From contig LEKJ01000028.1 of assembly GCA_029852775.1 (NCBI GenBank), positions 1 through 64,000 on the forward strand: a stretch of DNA of 64,000 nt. The letters are read 5' to 3'. The translations under genes were made by a program, and so were the position numbers. The notes under the pieces are model-generated. The model saw nothing but the letters and a program-made list of their open reading frames with translations, did not search any database and was not told where the DNA came from. This document shows, one piece after another, positions 1 to 9,440 of the stretch. This stretch comes from Pasteurellaceae bacterium LFhippo2 (GTDB lineage Bacteria; Pseudomonadota; Gammaproteobacteria; Enterobacterales; Pasteurellaceae). The first letter of the stretch is position 1, and every line of letters starts with the position of its first letter.

Positions 1-30
1 TGTTCTTATTTTACTCGGAATTGAGATACA

Positions 31-76
31 AGGGACACGGTGCCCGTGTCCGCGGACGCGAGCATCGCGTCCCTAC
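31..76. repeat. REP-like palindromic element (GGGAC variant)
   Basis: Two adjacent hairpins, GGACACG/CGTGTCC and GGACGCGA/TCGCGTCC, are enclosed by AGGGAC and GTCCCT, so the whole element is roughly palindromic. It is a variant of the element at 15571, 23935, 38744, 50593 and 58266. It ends 31 bases before the clpB start. No heat-shock promoter is visible between it and the gene, so the clpB promoter probably lies outside the window. Confidence 0.75.
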
Positions 77-107
77 GATATAGATAAACAGAATTTAAAG
101 GACAATT

Positions 108-2681
108 ATGAATATCGATAAATTTACTACCAAATTTCAATCCGCGATTGCAGAGGCGCAATCTCTTGCGATTGGCAAAGATAATCCCTATATCGAACCG
201 GCTCACTTAATGCTGACATTACTCAAGCAAAACGATGGCTCAATCGCACCGCTTGTGACAGCATTAAATGTACCTGTTACGAAATTAGAAAATGAATTAG
301 ATACTATTATCAACCGTTTACCACAAGTGCAAGGCGGTAATAATACTCAGCCGTCTCAGCAGTTAATTCGCTTATTAAATCAATGCGATAAATTAGCACA
401 GCAATTTAATGACAGCTTTATTTCATCTGAATTATTTGTGTTAGCGGCATTAGAGGATAACGGTGATTTAGGCAAATTATTTAAACAGTTAGGATTGACC
501 AAAGAGAACGTCACAACAGCAATCCAAAATATCCGAGGAGGTGACAGCGTGAACAGTCAAAATGCAGAAGAAACTCGTCAAGCATTACAAAAATATACTA
601 TTGATTTAACCGAACGTGCACGCTCAGGCAAACTTGACCCAGTCATCGGCCGTGATGAAGAAATCCGCCGCGCAGTACAAGTTTTACAACGCCGTACTAA
701 AAACAACCCAGTATTAATTGGTGAACCAGGGGTGGGTAAAACCGCAATCGTAGAAGGTTTAGCACAGCGCATTGTAAACAACGAAGTACCCGAAGGCTTA
801 AAAAACAAGCGTGTACTTTCACTCGATATGGGCGCATTAATTGCTGGGGCAAAATATCGTGGTGAATTTGAAGAACGCTTAAAAGCGGTATTAAACGAAC
901 TGGCCAAAGAAGAAGGGCAAGTTATCCTATTTATTGATGAAATTCATACGATGGTTGGTGCAGGTAAAACCGACGGCGCAATGGACGCAGGTAACTTATT
1001 AAAACCGTCTCTTGCTCGTGGAGAATTGCACTGCGTGGGCGCAACCACTTTAGATGAATACCGTCAATATATTGAGAAAGATGCCGCATTAGAACGCCGT
1101 TTCCAAAAAGTTTTAGTTGATGAGCCAACAGTGGAAGATACCATTGCGATTTTACGTGGCTTAAAAGAGCGTTATGAAATCCATCACCACGTACAAATTA
1201 CCGACCCTGCGATTGTGGCGGCAGCAACCCTTTCACACCGTTATATCAGTGATCGCCAATTGCCAGACAAAGCGATCGATTTGATCGACGAAGCAGCTTC
1301 AAGCGTACGTATGGAGATCGACTCTAAACCAGAGCCATTAGATCGTTTAGAACGCCGTATTATCCAACTTAAATTGGAACAGCAAGCGCTACAAAAAGAA
1401 GATGATGAAGCAAGTCGTCAGCGTCTTGCAAAATTAATCGAAGATCTTACCGCTCGTGAGCGTGAATACGCAGAGCTTGAAGAAGTTTGGAAAGCAGAAA
1501 AATCAGCCCTTTTAGGTACTCAACATATCAAAGAAGAGCTTGAAAATGCTCGCTTAAAAATGGAACAAGCTCGTCGTGAAAATAACTTCGAGAAAATGGC
1601 GGAACTTCAATACGGCATTATTCCAGCCTTAGAAAAACAGCTAACAGAAGCTGAAAAACATGAGGGCGAGGAGAGTGAAAATAAACTGCTTCGTACTCGT
1701 GTGACAGATGAAGAAATCGCTGAAGTGCTTTCGCGTGCGACAGGTATCCCTGTATCGAAAATGATGGAAGGCGAGAAAGAAAAACTGTTAAGAATGGAAG
1801 AGGTATTGCATAAGCGTGTGATTGGTCAAGCTGAAGCCGTTGATGCAGTGGCGAATGCAATCCGTCGTAGCCGTGCAGGGTTATCTGATCCTAACCGCCC
1901 AATCGGTTCATTCCTATTCTTAGGCCCAACGGGGGTAGGTAAAACCGAACTATGCAAAACATTGGCGACTTTCCTATTTGACAGTGAAGATTCGATGGTG
2001 CGTATTGATATGTCAGAATTTATGGAAAAGCACAGTGTTTCACGTTTAGTCGGCGCACCGCCGGGATATGTTGGCTATGAAGAAGGCGGTTATTTAACCG
2101 AAGCCGTTCGTCGTCGTCCATATTCAGTAATCTTACTTGATGAAGTGGAAAAGGCACATCCTGACGTATTTAATATTTTACTTCAAGTTCTTGACGATGG
2201 CCGTTTAACTGATGGACAAGGTCGCACAGTTGATTTCCGTAACACTGTGGTGATTATGACTTCAAACCTAGGTTCGCATTTAATTCAAGAAAATGCCCAC
2301 AAAGGTTATGAACAAGTAAAAGAAATGGTCATGGAAGTTGTAGGGCAACATTTCCGCCCTGAATTTATCAACCGTATTGATGAAACGGTTATGTTCCATT
2401 CTTTAGGTAAAGAGCATATCCGTTCAATTGCCCGTATTCAATTACAACGCTTAATCAATAGAATGGCAGAACGTGGTTATAACGTGACAGTCACTGATGC
2501 TGCAGTGGATCATATAGGAGCAGCAGGTTTTGACCCACTGTTTGGAGCAAGACCACTGAAACGAGCAATTCAGCAAGAAGTGGAAAACTCACTTGCACAG
2601 CAAATTTTAGCAGGACAACTATTGCCAAATAAAGAAGTGGTAATTGATTGTAAAGAGGGAAGAATAGTTGCGCTTCAATAA
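108..2681 (+). CDS. clpB: ClpB protein disaggregase (Hsp100)
   Basis: ClpB is the hexameric AAA+ disaggregase that threads aggregated proteins through its pore together with DnaK, DnaJ and GrpE in the cytoplasm. The 857 residues match the family length. Visible in order: the N-terminal Clp repeat domain (about 1-145), first nucleotide-binding domain with Walker A GEPGVGKT at 205-212, the long coiled-coil middle domain (about 410-525) that contacts DnaK, and second nucleotide-binding domain with Walker A GPTGVGKT at 606-613 followed by a Walker B ([10 protein letters not shown]). An internal ATG near residue 150 (after [13 protein letters not shown]) could give the short ClpB form known in E. 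coli, though no clear start is chosen here. The ATG follows a good ribosome site (AAAGGAC). It stands alone and ends at a clear terminator. Confidence 0.98.
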   Translation: MNIDKFTTKFQSAIAEAQSLAIGKDNPYIEPAHLMLTLLKQNDGSIAPLVTALNVPVTKLENELDTIINRLPQVQGGNNTQPSQQLIRLLNQCDKLAQQFNDSFISSELFVLAALEDNGDLGKLFKQLGLTKENVTTAIQNIRGGDSVNSQNAEETRQALQKYTIDLTERARSGKLDPVIGRDEEIRRAVQVLQRRTKNNPVLIGEPGVGKTAIVEGLAQRIVNNEVPEGLKNKRVLSLDMGALIAGAKYRGEFEERLKAVLNELAKEEGQVILFIDEIHTMVGAGKTDGAMDAGNLLKPSLARGELHCVGATTLDEYRQYIEKDAALERRFQKVLVDEPTVEDTIAILRGLKERYEIHHHVQITDPAIVAAATLSHRYISDRQLPDKAIDLIDEAASSVRMEIDSKPEPLDRLERRIIQLKLEQQALQKEDDEASRQRLAKLIEDLTAREREYAELEEVWKAEKSALLGTQHIKEELENARLKMEQARRENNFEKMAELQYGIIPALEKQLTEAEKHEGEESENKLLRTRVTDEEIAEVLSRATGIPVSKMMEGEKEKLLRMEEVLHKRVIGQAEAVDAVANAIRRSRAGLSDPNRPIGSFLFLGPTGVGKTELCKTLATFLFDSEDSMVRIDMSEFMEKHSVSRLVGAPPGYVGYEEGGYLTEAVRRRPYSVILLDEVEKAHPDVFNILLQVLDDGRLTDGQGRTVDFRNTVVIMTSNLGSHLIQENAHKGYEQVKEMVMEVVGQHFRPEFINRIDETVMFHSLGKEHIRSIARIQLQRLINRMAERGYNVTVTDAAVDHIGAAGFDPLFGARPLKRAIQQEVENSLAQQILAGQLLPNKEVVIDCKEGRIVALQ

Positions 2682-2717
2682 GTGTAATAATTATTTTCAG
2701 TAGAATTAATTTGATTT

Positions 2718-2756
2718 AAAAGGTAGATTCTAAAAAATCTACCTTTTTTATTTTTT
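2718..2756 (+). terminator. Intrinsic terminator of clpB
   Basis: A 12-bp perfect stem (AAAAGGTAGATT at 2718-2729 with AATCTACCTTTT at 2736-2747) with a 6-base loop runs into a T-rich tract. It lies 37 bases after the clpB stop. Confidence 0.85.
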
Positions 2757-2798
2757 AAGCGACTCAATTTGTCGTTTTGGTTGTGTATAATCATTGTT

Positions 2799-2870
2799 AA
2801 TTGAATTGAATTGAATTGAATTGAATTGAATTGAATTGAATTGAATTGAATTGAATTGAATTGAATTGAA
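2799..2870 (+). repeat. Pentanucleotide tract, 14 x TTGAA, upstream of adhesin promoter
   Basis: Fourteen uninterrupted TTGAA units occupy 2801-2870, preceded by a partial unit (AA). The tract ends 28 bases before the -35 box of the adhesin promoter, so it is outside the coding sequence. Pure tracts of this kind gain and lose units by slipped-strand mispairing. In Neisseria nadA and Moraxella uspA, tracts upstream of the promoter change transcription in steps. One unit here is half a DNA helical turn. A perfect TATAAT (2786-2791) lies just before the tract but has no convincing -35 partner. Confidence 0.97.
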
Positions 2871-2898
2871 TATTATCAAAAAAACTTGTTTACACTAA

Positions 2899-2927
2899 TT
2901 GACATAAGTTATTTGTAAAGATAGAAT
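2899..2927 (+). promoter_or_regulatory. Sigma-70 promoter of the trimeric adhesin gene
   Basis: A perfect -35 TTGACA (2899-2904), a 17-base spacer and a -10 TAGAAT (2922-2927, five of six) form the best promoter in this stretch. Transcription would start near 2934 and give a leader of about 117 bases. Confidence 0.75.
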
Positions 2928-3050
2928 CCAAAAATATTGCGGATTCTGTATGTTTTCAAAACCGAAAATGGACATTTCAATATAATTTTCTTCGCTATTT
3001 TAAGACATATGTCTAATTTTTTTAAACACAACTTTATTAAGAGGCTTCTT

Positions 3051-5279
3051 ATGAATACAGTTTTTAAGGTTATTTTTAACCGAACAACTCAAACCTACCA
3101 AGTAGTATCTGAACTAGCTCGCGGCCACGTCAAATCTTCTCAATCACAAACATCAGAAATAACAACAGTCTCTAAAAAAGTTGGAATGGTTACGACTATT
3201 TTGGCAGCGTTGTCGATGGCAACAAATGCTGTTGCTCAAACTGAGAATGCCGATTCAGATGAGTACAGAAATACAGCGGTAACAATTGGGTTTATTCAAG
3301 ATCAGCTTCTTCCAATTATCACAACTGGAATTAATGGTATAAATGAAAAGTTAAAGAATTATGCTACTAAAGATTCTATTGAAAATATCACCAATGCAGT
3401 TGGTTCATTAAATGAAGCTAAAGCCTTAAAAGATCAAGCTACGAGTGCTGCAACAGAAGCAGGAAAATCACAAACTGCAGCAGTAGCATCAGCGAAAGCA
3501 GCGCAAGAAGCTCAAGATACAGCAGATAATGCGGCAGAAGTTGCGCTAACAGCGTTAAATAAAACATCAGAAGCAGAAAAAGCAGCAACAACAGCGGCAG
3601 ATAATGCTAAAGCACAAGAAACTGCAGCAACAACAGCAGCAGATAATGCTAAAGCACAAGAAACAGCAGCAACAACCGCGGCTGATAATGCGAAAGCGCA
3701 AGAAACTGCGGCAACCACAGCAGCGGATAATGCGAAAGCGCAAGAAACTGCGGCAACAACAGCGGCAGATAATGCTAAGGCACAAGAAACAGCAGCAACA
3801 ACCGCGGCTGATAACGCTAAAGCGCAAGAAACTGCAGCAGTAGCATCAGCGAAAGCAGCGCAAGAAGCTCAAGATGCAGCAGATAATGCAGCAGAAGTTG
3901 CGCTAACAGCGTTAAATAAAACATCAGAAGCAGAAAAAGCAGCAACAACAGCAGCAGATAATGCTAAAGCACAAGAAATTGCGGCAACAACAGCAGCAGA
4001 TAATGCTAAAGCACAAGAAACAGCAGCAACAACAGCGGCTGATAATGCTAAAGCACAAGAAACAGCAGCAACAACCGCGGCTGATAACGCTAAAGCACAA
4101 GAGACAGCAGCAACAACTGCGGCTGATAATGCGAAAGTACAAGAAACAGCGGCTGCAGCATCAGCGAAAGCTGCTCAGGAAAAAACGGATGCTATTCAGC
4201 AATTAGAGAAAGATGCAGGTATTTCAGCTGGAAACTTAGCAACTTCTGCACAAGAAGCTAAAGCATCACAAGAAGCAGCAGAGGAATCAGCTAAACAAGC
4301 AGCAGCTTCAGCAGTTGAAGTAAAAGCTGAATTAGCTAATAAAGCAGACAAATCCGATGTAGAGGCTGCAAATGTGGCTGCGCTAGATGCTCAAAATACA
4401 GCTGGTTTAGCTGATGCAAAAGCAGTAACAGCTCAACAAGCGGCAGAAACGGCAGATGCAAAAGCAGTAACAGCTCAACAAGCAGCAGAAAAAGCAGACG
4501 CGAAAGCGGTAGCAGCCCAAACTACAGCAGATACAGCGGTGGCAAATGCAGCGGCAGTGCAGGCTTCAGTGGATAATGCTCAAGTTACTGCGAATACAGC
4601 AGATCTTAAAGCAACTAAAGCTTTAGATAGTGTAGCTGTAGTATCAACAGATGTTGTAGATATTAAAGAAACGCTAACTTCAACAGGAATTAAAGATAGC
4701 GATGGTAGTAATGTAGCCATTAAAAGTAACAGCACATCGGTTGGTAAGAAAGCTGCTGCAAATAAATCTGGTGGTACTTCAGTAGGTGCAAATGCAAAAG
4801 CTAAAGCAACTAAATCAACAGCTGTTGGTTCAAATGCAAAAGCGAATGCAACTAACTCTGTAGCTATCGGGGCAGATTCTGTTGCAGACCGTGAAAATTC
4901 AGTATCTGTTGGTTCAGTGGGTAATGAGCGTGTAGTTACGAATGTTGCAGCGGGAACTCGTGATACTGATGCTGTGAACTATGGACAATTAAAAACAACC
5001 AACCAACGTGTTGATCGCTTAGAAAAACGTGTTGAGAAAATGGATAAGAAACTTAAATCAGGTGTAGCAGGTGCAACTGCAATGGCTAATCTTCCACAAG
5101 TTTCTCGTGCTGGTAAAGCAATGACATCCGCTGCGGTTGGTTCATTTGGTGGTCAAAGTTCAGTGGCTATCGGTGTGAGCAAAATGTCTAATGATGGTAA
5201 AATTATCTTCAAAGCATCGGGTAGCGCAAATACTCAAGGTTCATTCAACGTGGGCGCTGGTGTAGGCTACGAATGGTAA
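3051..5279 (+). CDS. Trimeric autotransporter adhesin (YadA/Hia type)
   Basis: Surface adhesin of the type V secretion class, predicted 742 residues. The start at 3051 is chosen because AAGAGG lies six bases before it and the protein then begins with the extended signal peptide (MNTVFKVIFNRTTQTYQVV) typical of large autotransporters, cleaved after about residue 62 (NAVA/Q); an in-frame extension to 2937 lacks these. Then follow an alanine-rich coiled-coil stalk with blocks of a 14-residue repeat (178-261 and 297-366), further heptad-like repeats (about 400-530), a short stretch of YadA-head-like repeats ([30 protein letters not shown], about 575-620), a neck (TNVAAGTRDTDAVNYGQL) and the C-terminal membrane anchor of about 90 residues ending in GVGYEW. 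Family assignment is firm; the receptor is unknown. Expression is probably phase variable through the upstream tract. Confidence 0.95.
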   Translation: MNTVFKVIFNRTTQTYQVVSELARGHVKSSQSQTSEITTVSKKVGMVTTILAALSMATNAVAQTENADSDEYRNTAVTIGFIQDQLLPIITTGINGINEKLKNYATKDSIENITNAVGSLNEAKALKDQATSAATEAGKSQTAAVASAKAAQEAQDTADNAAEVALTALNKTSEAEKAATTAADNAKAQETAATTAADNAKAQETAATTAADNAKAQETAATTAADNAKAQETAATTAADNAKAQETAATTAADNAKAQETAAVASAKAAQEAQDAADNAAEVALTALNKTSEAEKAATTAADNAKAQEIAATTAADNAKAQETAATTAADNAKAQETAATTAADNAKAQETAATTAADNAKVQETAAAASAKAAQEKTDAIQQLEKDAGISAGNLATSAQEAKASQEAAEESAKQAAASAVEVKAELANKADKSDVEAANVAALDAQNTAGLADAKAVTAQQAAETADAKAVTAQQAAEKADAKAVAAQTTADTAVANAAAVQASVDNAQVTANTADLKATKALDSVAVVSTDVVDIKETLTSTGIKDSDGSNVAIKSNSTSVGKKAAANKSGGTSVGANAKAKATKSTAVGSNAKANATNSVAIGADSVADRENSVSVGSVGNERVVTNVAAGTRDTDAVNYGQLKTTNQRVDRLEKRVEKMDKKLKSGVAGATAMANLPQVSRAGKAMTSAAVGSFGGQSSVAIGVSKMSNDGKIIFKASGSANTQGSFNVGAGVGYEW
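3477..4148 (+). repeat. Nested coding repeats: 105 bp + 6 x 42 bp, then 105 bp + 5 x 42 bp
   Basis: Two tandem super-units fill this stretch in frame. Each starts with a 105-bp segment (from AAVASAKAAQEAQD to TSEAEK) and continues with 42-bp units encoding AATTAADNAKAQET: six units at 3582-3833 and five at 3939-4148. The second super-unit starts exactly 357 bp after the first. All unit lengths are multiples of three, so gain or loss changes stalk length but keeps the frame. Confidence 0.95.
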
Positions 5280-5300
5280 TAGAGTACCAATAGATAAATT

Positions 5301-5338
5301 AAAAGGCTAAATGAGAAATCATTTAGCCTTTTGTTTTG
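5301..5338 (+). terminator. Terminator of the adhesin gene
   Basis: A perfect 14-bp stem (AAAAGGCTAAATGA at 5301-5314, partner at 5319-5332) with a GAAA loop is followed by TTGTTTTG. It lies 21 bases after the adhesin stop. Confidence 0.88.
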
Positions 5339-5351
5339 TAAAAAATCCTAT

Positions 5352-5381
5352 AAAAAAGACCGCTTGCAGAAACAAGCGGTC
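5352..5381 (-). terminator. Terminator built from an inverted uptake-sequence pair
   Basis: GACCGCTTG (5358-5366) and CAAGCGGTC (5373-5381) are inverted uptake cores separated by CAGAAA. On the minus strand the hairpin runs into TTTTTTA, directly after the stop of the ATPase gene at 5388. The 48-base surroundings are repeated almost exactly at 49889-49936. Confidence 0.85.
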
Positions 5382-5387
5382 AATCTT

Positions 5388-6083
5388 TTAATTCAGAAAT
5401 ACTTTAAGTGATTCTTTAGCTAGTTCAAGGGAAATAGGCTTTTTAACTACTTCATTCGCATAGTTTTTTAAGCGTAGTAATATTGCTTTAATTTCTCGTA
5501 CGTCTGTTATAGATGTGAAATTGGAAATAAATGAACGAACATCATGTGGAAGCTGTATATCCATATCCATTGAGAATTTATCCAATAGCTTATGTAATAA
5601 TTCATTATCTAAATTGGATATTCTGACCTTGTATTTTAATGCTAAATGATGATCTAACATAAAGTGATTCGGTAAAATGCAGCCATTGAGCACAATTTTG
5701 ATTTTTAGTTTTTGGCATTTGTGTAGAAGTTTTGATAGGACATCTGCAATTTTAGGATTTGTGTATAAAGCATCTGCATCATCTAAAATGATTAAGCTAT
5801 ATTGTATATAGCTTTTTAATTGAGAGCTATTGATAGAAAGTAGATCATTAACTTTGATTCTTATAATTTTGATTGTAGGTAAGTCATTTTGCATTTCCAA
5901 TGCAATAGCATTTGTGAGATGAGTTTTACCAACTCCTTTATTTCCATATAAATATAAGATGAAATGCTGTTTATCTTTAATAAATGTTTGAGAGATGTGA
6001 ACTGCTTTTTGGTTTGTTTTATTCGTAATAAATGTCTCAAAAGATTGTTCAATATCTAAAGAAAACGTATTAATGTGGTCCAT
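5388..6083 (-). CDS. Orphan DnaA/Hda-like AAA+ ATPase
   Basis: A 231-residue protein that reads as an isolated DnaA ATPase core (domain III) without the N-terminal or DNA-binding domain IV. Walker A GNKGVGKT is at 47-54 followed by HL as in DnaA, Walker B LIILDDAD at 97-104, and the C-terminal lid (VREIKAILLRLKNYA, then ISLELAKESL) matches the DnaA lid and its ITLELAKEAL-like end. By eye the DnaA arginine-finger segment (RLRSRF) corresponds to LALKYK at 147-152, so the finger looks replaced by lysine, and the usual sensor I segment is also unusual (VLNGCILP). The ATG at 6083 has AAAGGA six bases upstream; a longer reading from a TTG at 6140 has none. The sequence does not resemble the normal Hda of E. 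coli or H. influenzae, so it may be an additional paralogue. Role unknown: replication control, or loader/regulator of something else. Confidence 0.75.
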   Translation of the reverse strand: MDHINTFSLDIEQSFETFITNKTNQKAVHISQTFIKDKQHFILYLYGNKGVGKTHLTNAIALEMQNDLPTIKIIRIKVNDLLSINSSQLKSYIQYSLIILDDADALYTNPKIADVLSKLLHKCQKLKIKIVLNGCILPNHFMLDHHLALKYKVRISNLDNELLHKLLDKFSMDMDIQLPHDVRSFISNFTSITDVREIKAILLRLKNYANEVVKKPISLELAKESLKVFLN

Positions 6084-6175
6084 AGAAAATCCTTTTTTAG
6101 TTATTAAGAAGGATTTGATTTTATAATTTTTATATGACAAGTTGAGTCGTATGAATTACATGGTGCAATTTAGAT

Positions 6176-6208
6176 AAATAAAAAAGCCACTTCTTTTGAA
6201 GCGGCTTT
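6176..6208 (-). terminator. Terminator of pntAB
   Basis: On the minus strand AAAGCCGCTTC and GAAGTGGCTTT pair around an AAAA loop, with one G-U pair, then a run of T. On the plus strand the same position would be an A-C mismatch, which shows the direction. It lies about 20 bases after the pntB stop. Confidence 0.87.
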
Positions 6209-6228
6209 GAATTGTTAATTGTGTAACA

Positions 6229-7707
6229 TTACAGTGCTTTTAAAATATCGTCAACACGATCTTTCGCATCACCAAATAACATTTGGGTATTTTCTTTGAA
6301 GAATAGTGGGTTTTGAACGCCTGCGTAACCAACCGCCATAGAGCGTTTGAATACGATAACGTTCGCTGCTTTCCATACTTCTAATACTGGCATACCTGCG
6401 ATTGGGCTATTTGGATCGTCTAACGCAGCAGGGTTAACAGTGTCATTTGCACCGATAACTAATACTACATCAGTCTCTGCGAAATCTTCATTGATTTCAT
6501 CCATTTCTAATACCACATCATAAGGTACTTTTGCTTCAGCTAATAATACGTTCATATGACCTGGTAAACGACCAGCAACAGGGTGAATACCGAAGCGTAC
6601 ATTTACGCCTTTTTCACGTAATTTAGCTGTAATTTCTGCAACAGGGTATTGTGCTTGAGCAACCGCCATACCGTATCCTGGAGTGATGATTACTGAACTT
6701 GCACCTTTTAACATTTCAGCAACTTCTTCTGCTGTTGTTTCACGGTGTTCGCCTTGTTCTTCATCGCCAGAGCTTGCTTGAACTTCAGTTCCGAAACCAC
6801 CAGCGATTACGCTGATGAATGAGCGGTTCATTGCTTTACACATAATGTAAGAAAGAATCGCACCTGAAGAACCTACTAATGCACCTGTTACGATTAATAA
6901 ATCATTGCTTAGCATAAAGCCAGCTGCCGCAGCAGCCCAACCAGAGTATGAGTTAAGCATAGATACAACCACAGGCATATCTGCACCACCGATTGATGCA
7001 ACTAAGTGCCAGCCGAATGCAAGTGCAATAATGGTCATTACTAATACAGGGAAAATATTCTCAGGATGATTGAGAAACACTACCATTAATAATGCAGAAA
7101 CCACTAATGCTGCTAAATTTAATTTGTGTTTGTGTGGTAAATTTAATGCAGAAGATGATACTTTTTTACCAAATAATTTACCGCTTAATTTACCGTAAGC
7201 AACTACAGAACCAGTGAATGTTACTGCACCGATAAAGATACCTAAGAACACTTCAACATTGTGAATTGTTGCTAAAGTCGCTTGTTCTGCTTCAAAAGCA
7301 GCTTGTTGTTGAGCTAATAATGCTTTTGCTGCTTCAGTGGTATATTCTACACCTTCTGGCACAACGAATACCGCTTCATGGTGTAAACCATAGCTGTTGA
7401 AACCTACAAGAACCGCTGCTAAACCTACAAAACTGTGTAAGATTGCAACTAATTCAGGCATTTCAGTCATTTCAACTTTTAATGCTTTGCGAACACCGAT
7501 TACAGCACCCGCAGCCATTGCTAATAAGATCCAAATTGTACCTTTCGATTCAGGCCCAAAGATCGTTGCAACTAAAGCGATAGCCATACCCACGATGCCG
7601 TACCAACAACCAGCTTTTGCTGTTTCGTGTTTTGATAAGCCAGCTAAGCTCATAATAAAAAGAAGTGCTGCGATAATATAGGCAGCTTGTACAAATCCTA
7701 AAGACAT
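6229..7707 (-). CDS. pntB: NAD(P) transhydrogenase subunit beta
   Basis: PntB is the inner-membrane and NADP(H)-binding subunit of the proton-translocating transhydrogenase that makes NADPH from NADH using the proton gradient. The 492 residues follow E. coli PntB closely ([28 protein letters not shown], near start; GPESKG; C-terminal NADP fold with [16 protein letters not shown] and [10 protein letters not shown]). About 28 extra residues, rich in Ala, Gln and Glu, sit in a periplasmic-side loop near residues 110-140 compared with the E. coli protein. The start at 7707 ([10 protein letters not shown]) has AAGGAG seven bases upstream; an in-frame extension to 7740 would run into pntA and is rejected. 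It follows pntA by 10 bases and is co-transcribed with it. Confidence 0.97.
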   Translation of the reverse strand: MSLGFVQAAYIIAALLFIMSLAGLSKHETAKAGCWYGIVGMAIALVATIFGPESKGTIWILLAMAAGAVIGVRKALKVEMTEMPELVAILHSFVGLAAVLVGFNSYGLHHEAVFVVPEGVEYTTEAAKALLAQQQAAFEAEQATLATIHNVEVFLGIFIGAVTFTGSVVAYGKLSGKLFGKKVSSSALNLPHKHKLNLAALVVSALLMVVFLNHPENIFPVLVMTIIALAFGWHLVASIGGADMPVVVSMLNSYSGWAAAAAGFMLSNDLLIVTGALVGSSGAILSYIMCKAMNRSFISVIAGGFGTEVQASSGDEEQGEHRETTAEEVAEMLKGASSVIITPGYGMAVAQAQYPVAEITAKLREKGVNVRFGIHPVAGRLPGHMNVLLAEAKVPYDVVLEMDEINEDFAETDVVLVIGANDTVNPAALDDPNSPIAGMPVLEVWKAANVIVFKRSMAVGYAGVQNPLFFKENTQMLFGDAKDRVDDILKAL

Positions 7708-7717
7708 TAGCGACTCC

Positions 7718-9250
7718 TTAACCTTTTCTGAACATTGCAAGCATACGTTGGGTTACTTTAAAGCCCCCGAAGATATTGATACTTGCGACTAAAATTGCTA
7801 CTAAAGCAAGGATACTAATAAAGAATCCGCCTTGTGCTACTTGTAATAATGCACCCACGATGATGATACCTGAAATAGCATTAGTTACCGCCATTAATGG
7901 AGTGTGCAATGCGTGGCTTACATTCCAAACTACGTAATAGCCTACAACGCAAGCTAATACGAATACAGTTAAGTGAGATAGGAATGCCGCAGGAGCAACA
8001 GAAGCTAATGCTAAGAATAGTGCACCAGCACCCGCCATCACGCCATATTTAATACGCGGATCTGCAGGTTTTTCTTCTTTCTTCTCAACAGGTGCCACAG
8101 CTGCTTTTTGCTGTGGTTGTGCTGATACTTGAATTGGTGGAGCAGGCCAGGTTACTTCGCCATCACGAACCACTGTAACACCACGTAAAACAACATCGTC
8201 AAAGTTAATGTCGATTTGACCATCTTTATTTGGCGCTAATAGTTTTAATAAGTTAACTAAGTTAGTACCGTAAAGTTGTGATGATTGTGTTGGTAAGCGA
8301 CTCGGTAAATCTGTATAGCCGATTACTTTAACCTGGTTTTCAGTTACAACTACTTCGCCCGCTTTACTGTATTCACAGTTACCGCCAGTTGCTGCTGCTA
8401 AATCCACGATTACAGAACCCGGTTTCATTGAATCAACCATCTCTTTAGTGATTAAGCGTGGTGCAGGTTTACCTGGAATAAGCGCTGTAGTGATAATAAT
8501 ATCAACTTCTTTTGCTTGCTCTGCGTAAAGTTCTAATGCGCGACGGTTAAATTCATCTGACATTACTTTTGCATAGCCATCACCGCTGCCGCCTTCCTCT
8601 TTGAAATCAATTTCAAGGAAGCTTGCGCCCATACTTTCAACTTGTTCTTTTACTTCTGGACGAGAGTCGAAAGCGCGAACAATAGCACCTAAGCTATTTG
8701 CAGCACCGATAGCAGCTAAACCAGCAACACCAGCACCAATTACTAGTACTTTTGCAGGTGGAACTTTACCGGCAGCAGTAATTTGGCCTGTAAAGAAGCT
8801 ACCAAATTCGTGAGCAGCTTCAACAACAGCTCGGTAGCCCGCGATATTTGCCATTGAACTTAATGCATCTAACGATTGTGCACGAGAAATACGTGGCACA
8901 GCATCCATTGCTAACACATTGATTTTTTTAGCAGATAGTTTTGCCATTAGCTCTGGGTTTTGAGCTGGCCAAATGAAGCTAACAAGCGTCGCGCCTTCTT
9001 TAATTAAGGCGATTTCTTCGTCATTCGGGGCATTTACTTTGAAAATGATATCTGCGTTCCAAACTGCATTTGCATTACCAACCGTTGCGCCAGCTTCTGC
9101 AAAAGCATTGTCTTCAAAACTTGCTTTAAAACCAGCACCGTTTTCAACGATAACGTCAAAGCCTAGTTTGATGATTTGCTGAACAGTCTTAGGCGTTGCC
9201 GCCACACGACTTTCGTTGTCCAGCAGCTCTCTTGGTACACCAATAAGCAT
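7718..9250 (-). CDS. pntA: NAD(P) transhydrogenase subunit alpha
   Basis: PntA carries the NAD(H)-binding domain and four membrane helices of the transhydrogenase. The 510 residues equal the E. coli length. An alanine-dehydrogenase-like N-terminal half starts MLIGVPRE; the NAD-binding glycine motif [11 protein letters not shown] begins near residue 173; the RQQD-type loop region and an Ala/Pro linker (about 375-400) precede the hydrophobic C-terminal third with its four helices. The ATG has AGGAG six to seven bases upstream. First gene of a pntAB operon, divergent from mreB; the shared upstream region of 293 bases must hold both promoters. Confidence 0.98.
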   Translation of the reverse strand: MLIGVPRELLDNESRVAATPKTVQQIIKLGFDVIVENGAGFKASFEDNAFAEAGATVGNANAVWNADIIFKVNAPNDEEIALIKEGATLVSFIWPAQNPELMAKLSAKKINVLAMDAVPRISRAQSLDALSSMANIAGYRAVVEAAHEFGSFFTGQITAAGKVPPAKVLVIGAGVAGLAAIGAANSLGAIVRAFDSRPEVKEQVESMGASFLEIDFKEEGGSGDGYAKVMSDEFNRRALELYAEQAKEVDIIITTALIPGKPAPRLITKEMVDSMKPGSVIVDLAAATGGNCEYSKAGEVVVTENQVKVIGYTDLPSRLPTQSSQLYGTNLVNLLKLLAPNKDGQIDINFDDVVLRGVTVVRDGEVTWPAPPIQVSAQPQQKAAVAPVEKKEEKPADPRIKYGVMAGAGALFLALASVAPAAFLSHLTVFVLACVVGYYVVWNVSHALHTPLMAVTNAISGIIIVGALLQVAQGGFFISILALVAILVASINIFGGFKVTQRMLAMFRKG

Positions 9251-9440
9251 AAAGACTCCTGTATGATTTTTAGATGAATAAAAAAGTGTGTTTTAGAGAC
9301 TAAAAACGGCATAAATGTAACATTTATTTTTATAGTTGGGTAAAGTTTTTATATTTAATTTACTAAATAGTTAAAAAAGTTGTTGATTATTTAGCCTAGA
9401 TCAGTTTTCGAATTTTTCTTTCAAAAAAATGCATTAAATA

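Noticed and set aside
6-206. Minus-strand open frame covering the REP-like element and the clpB start
   Set aside because: It overlaps the clpB start and the palindrome and has no recognisable similarity.
2801-4148. Possible CRISPR array
   Set aside because: The 5-bp tract has no spacers and the 42-bp repeats are contiguous and coding; no cas gene is present.
3512-4206. Several overlapping reading frames (both strands) rich in Cys, Gln or Lys inside the adhesin repeats
   Set aside because: They are low-complexity shadows created by the 42-bp repeats of the adhesin; none has a ribosome site or a plausible protein composition.
9391-9415. CRP site upstream of mreB (around CTAGATCA)
   Set aside because: Only the centre resembles a CRP site; neither TGTGA nor TCACA half is present.
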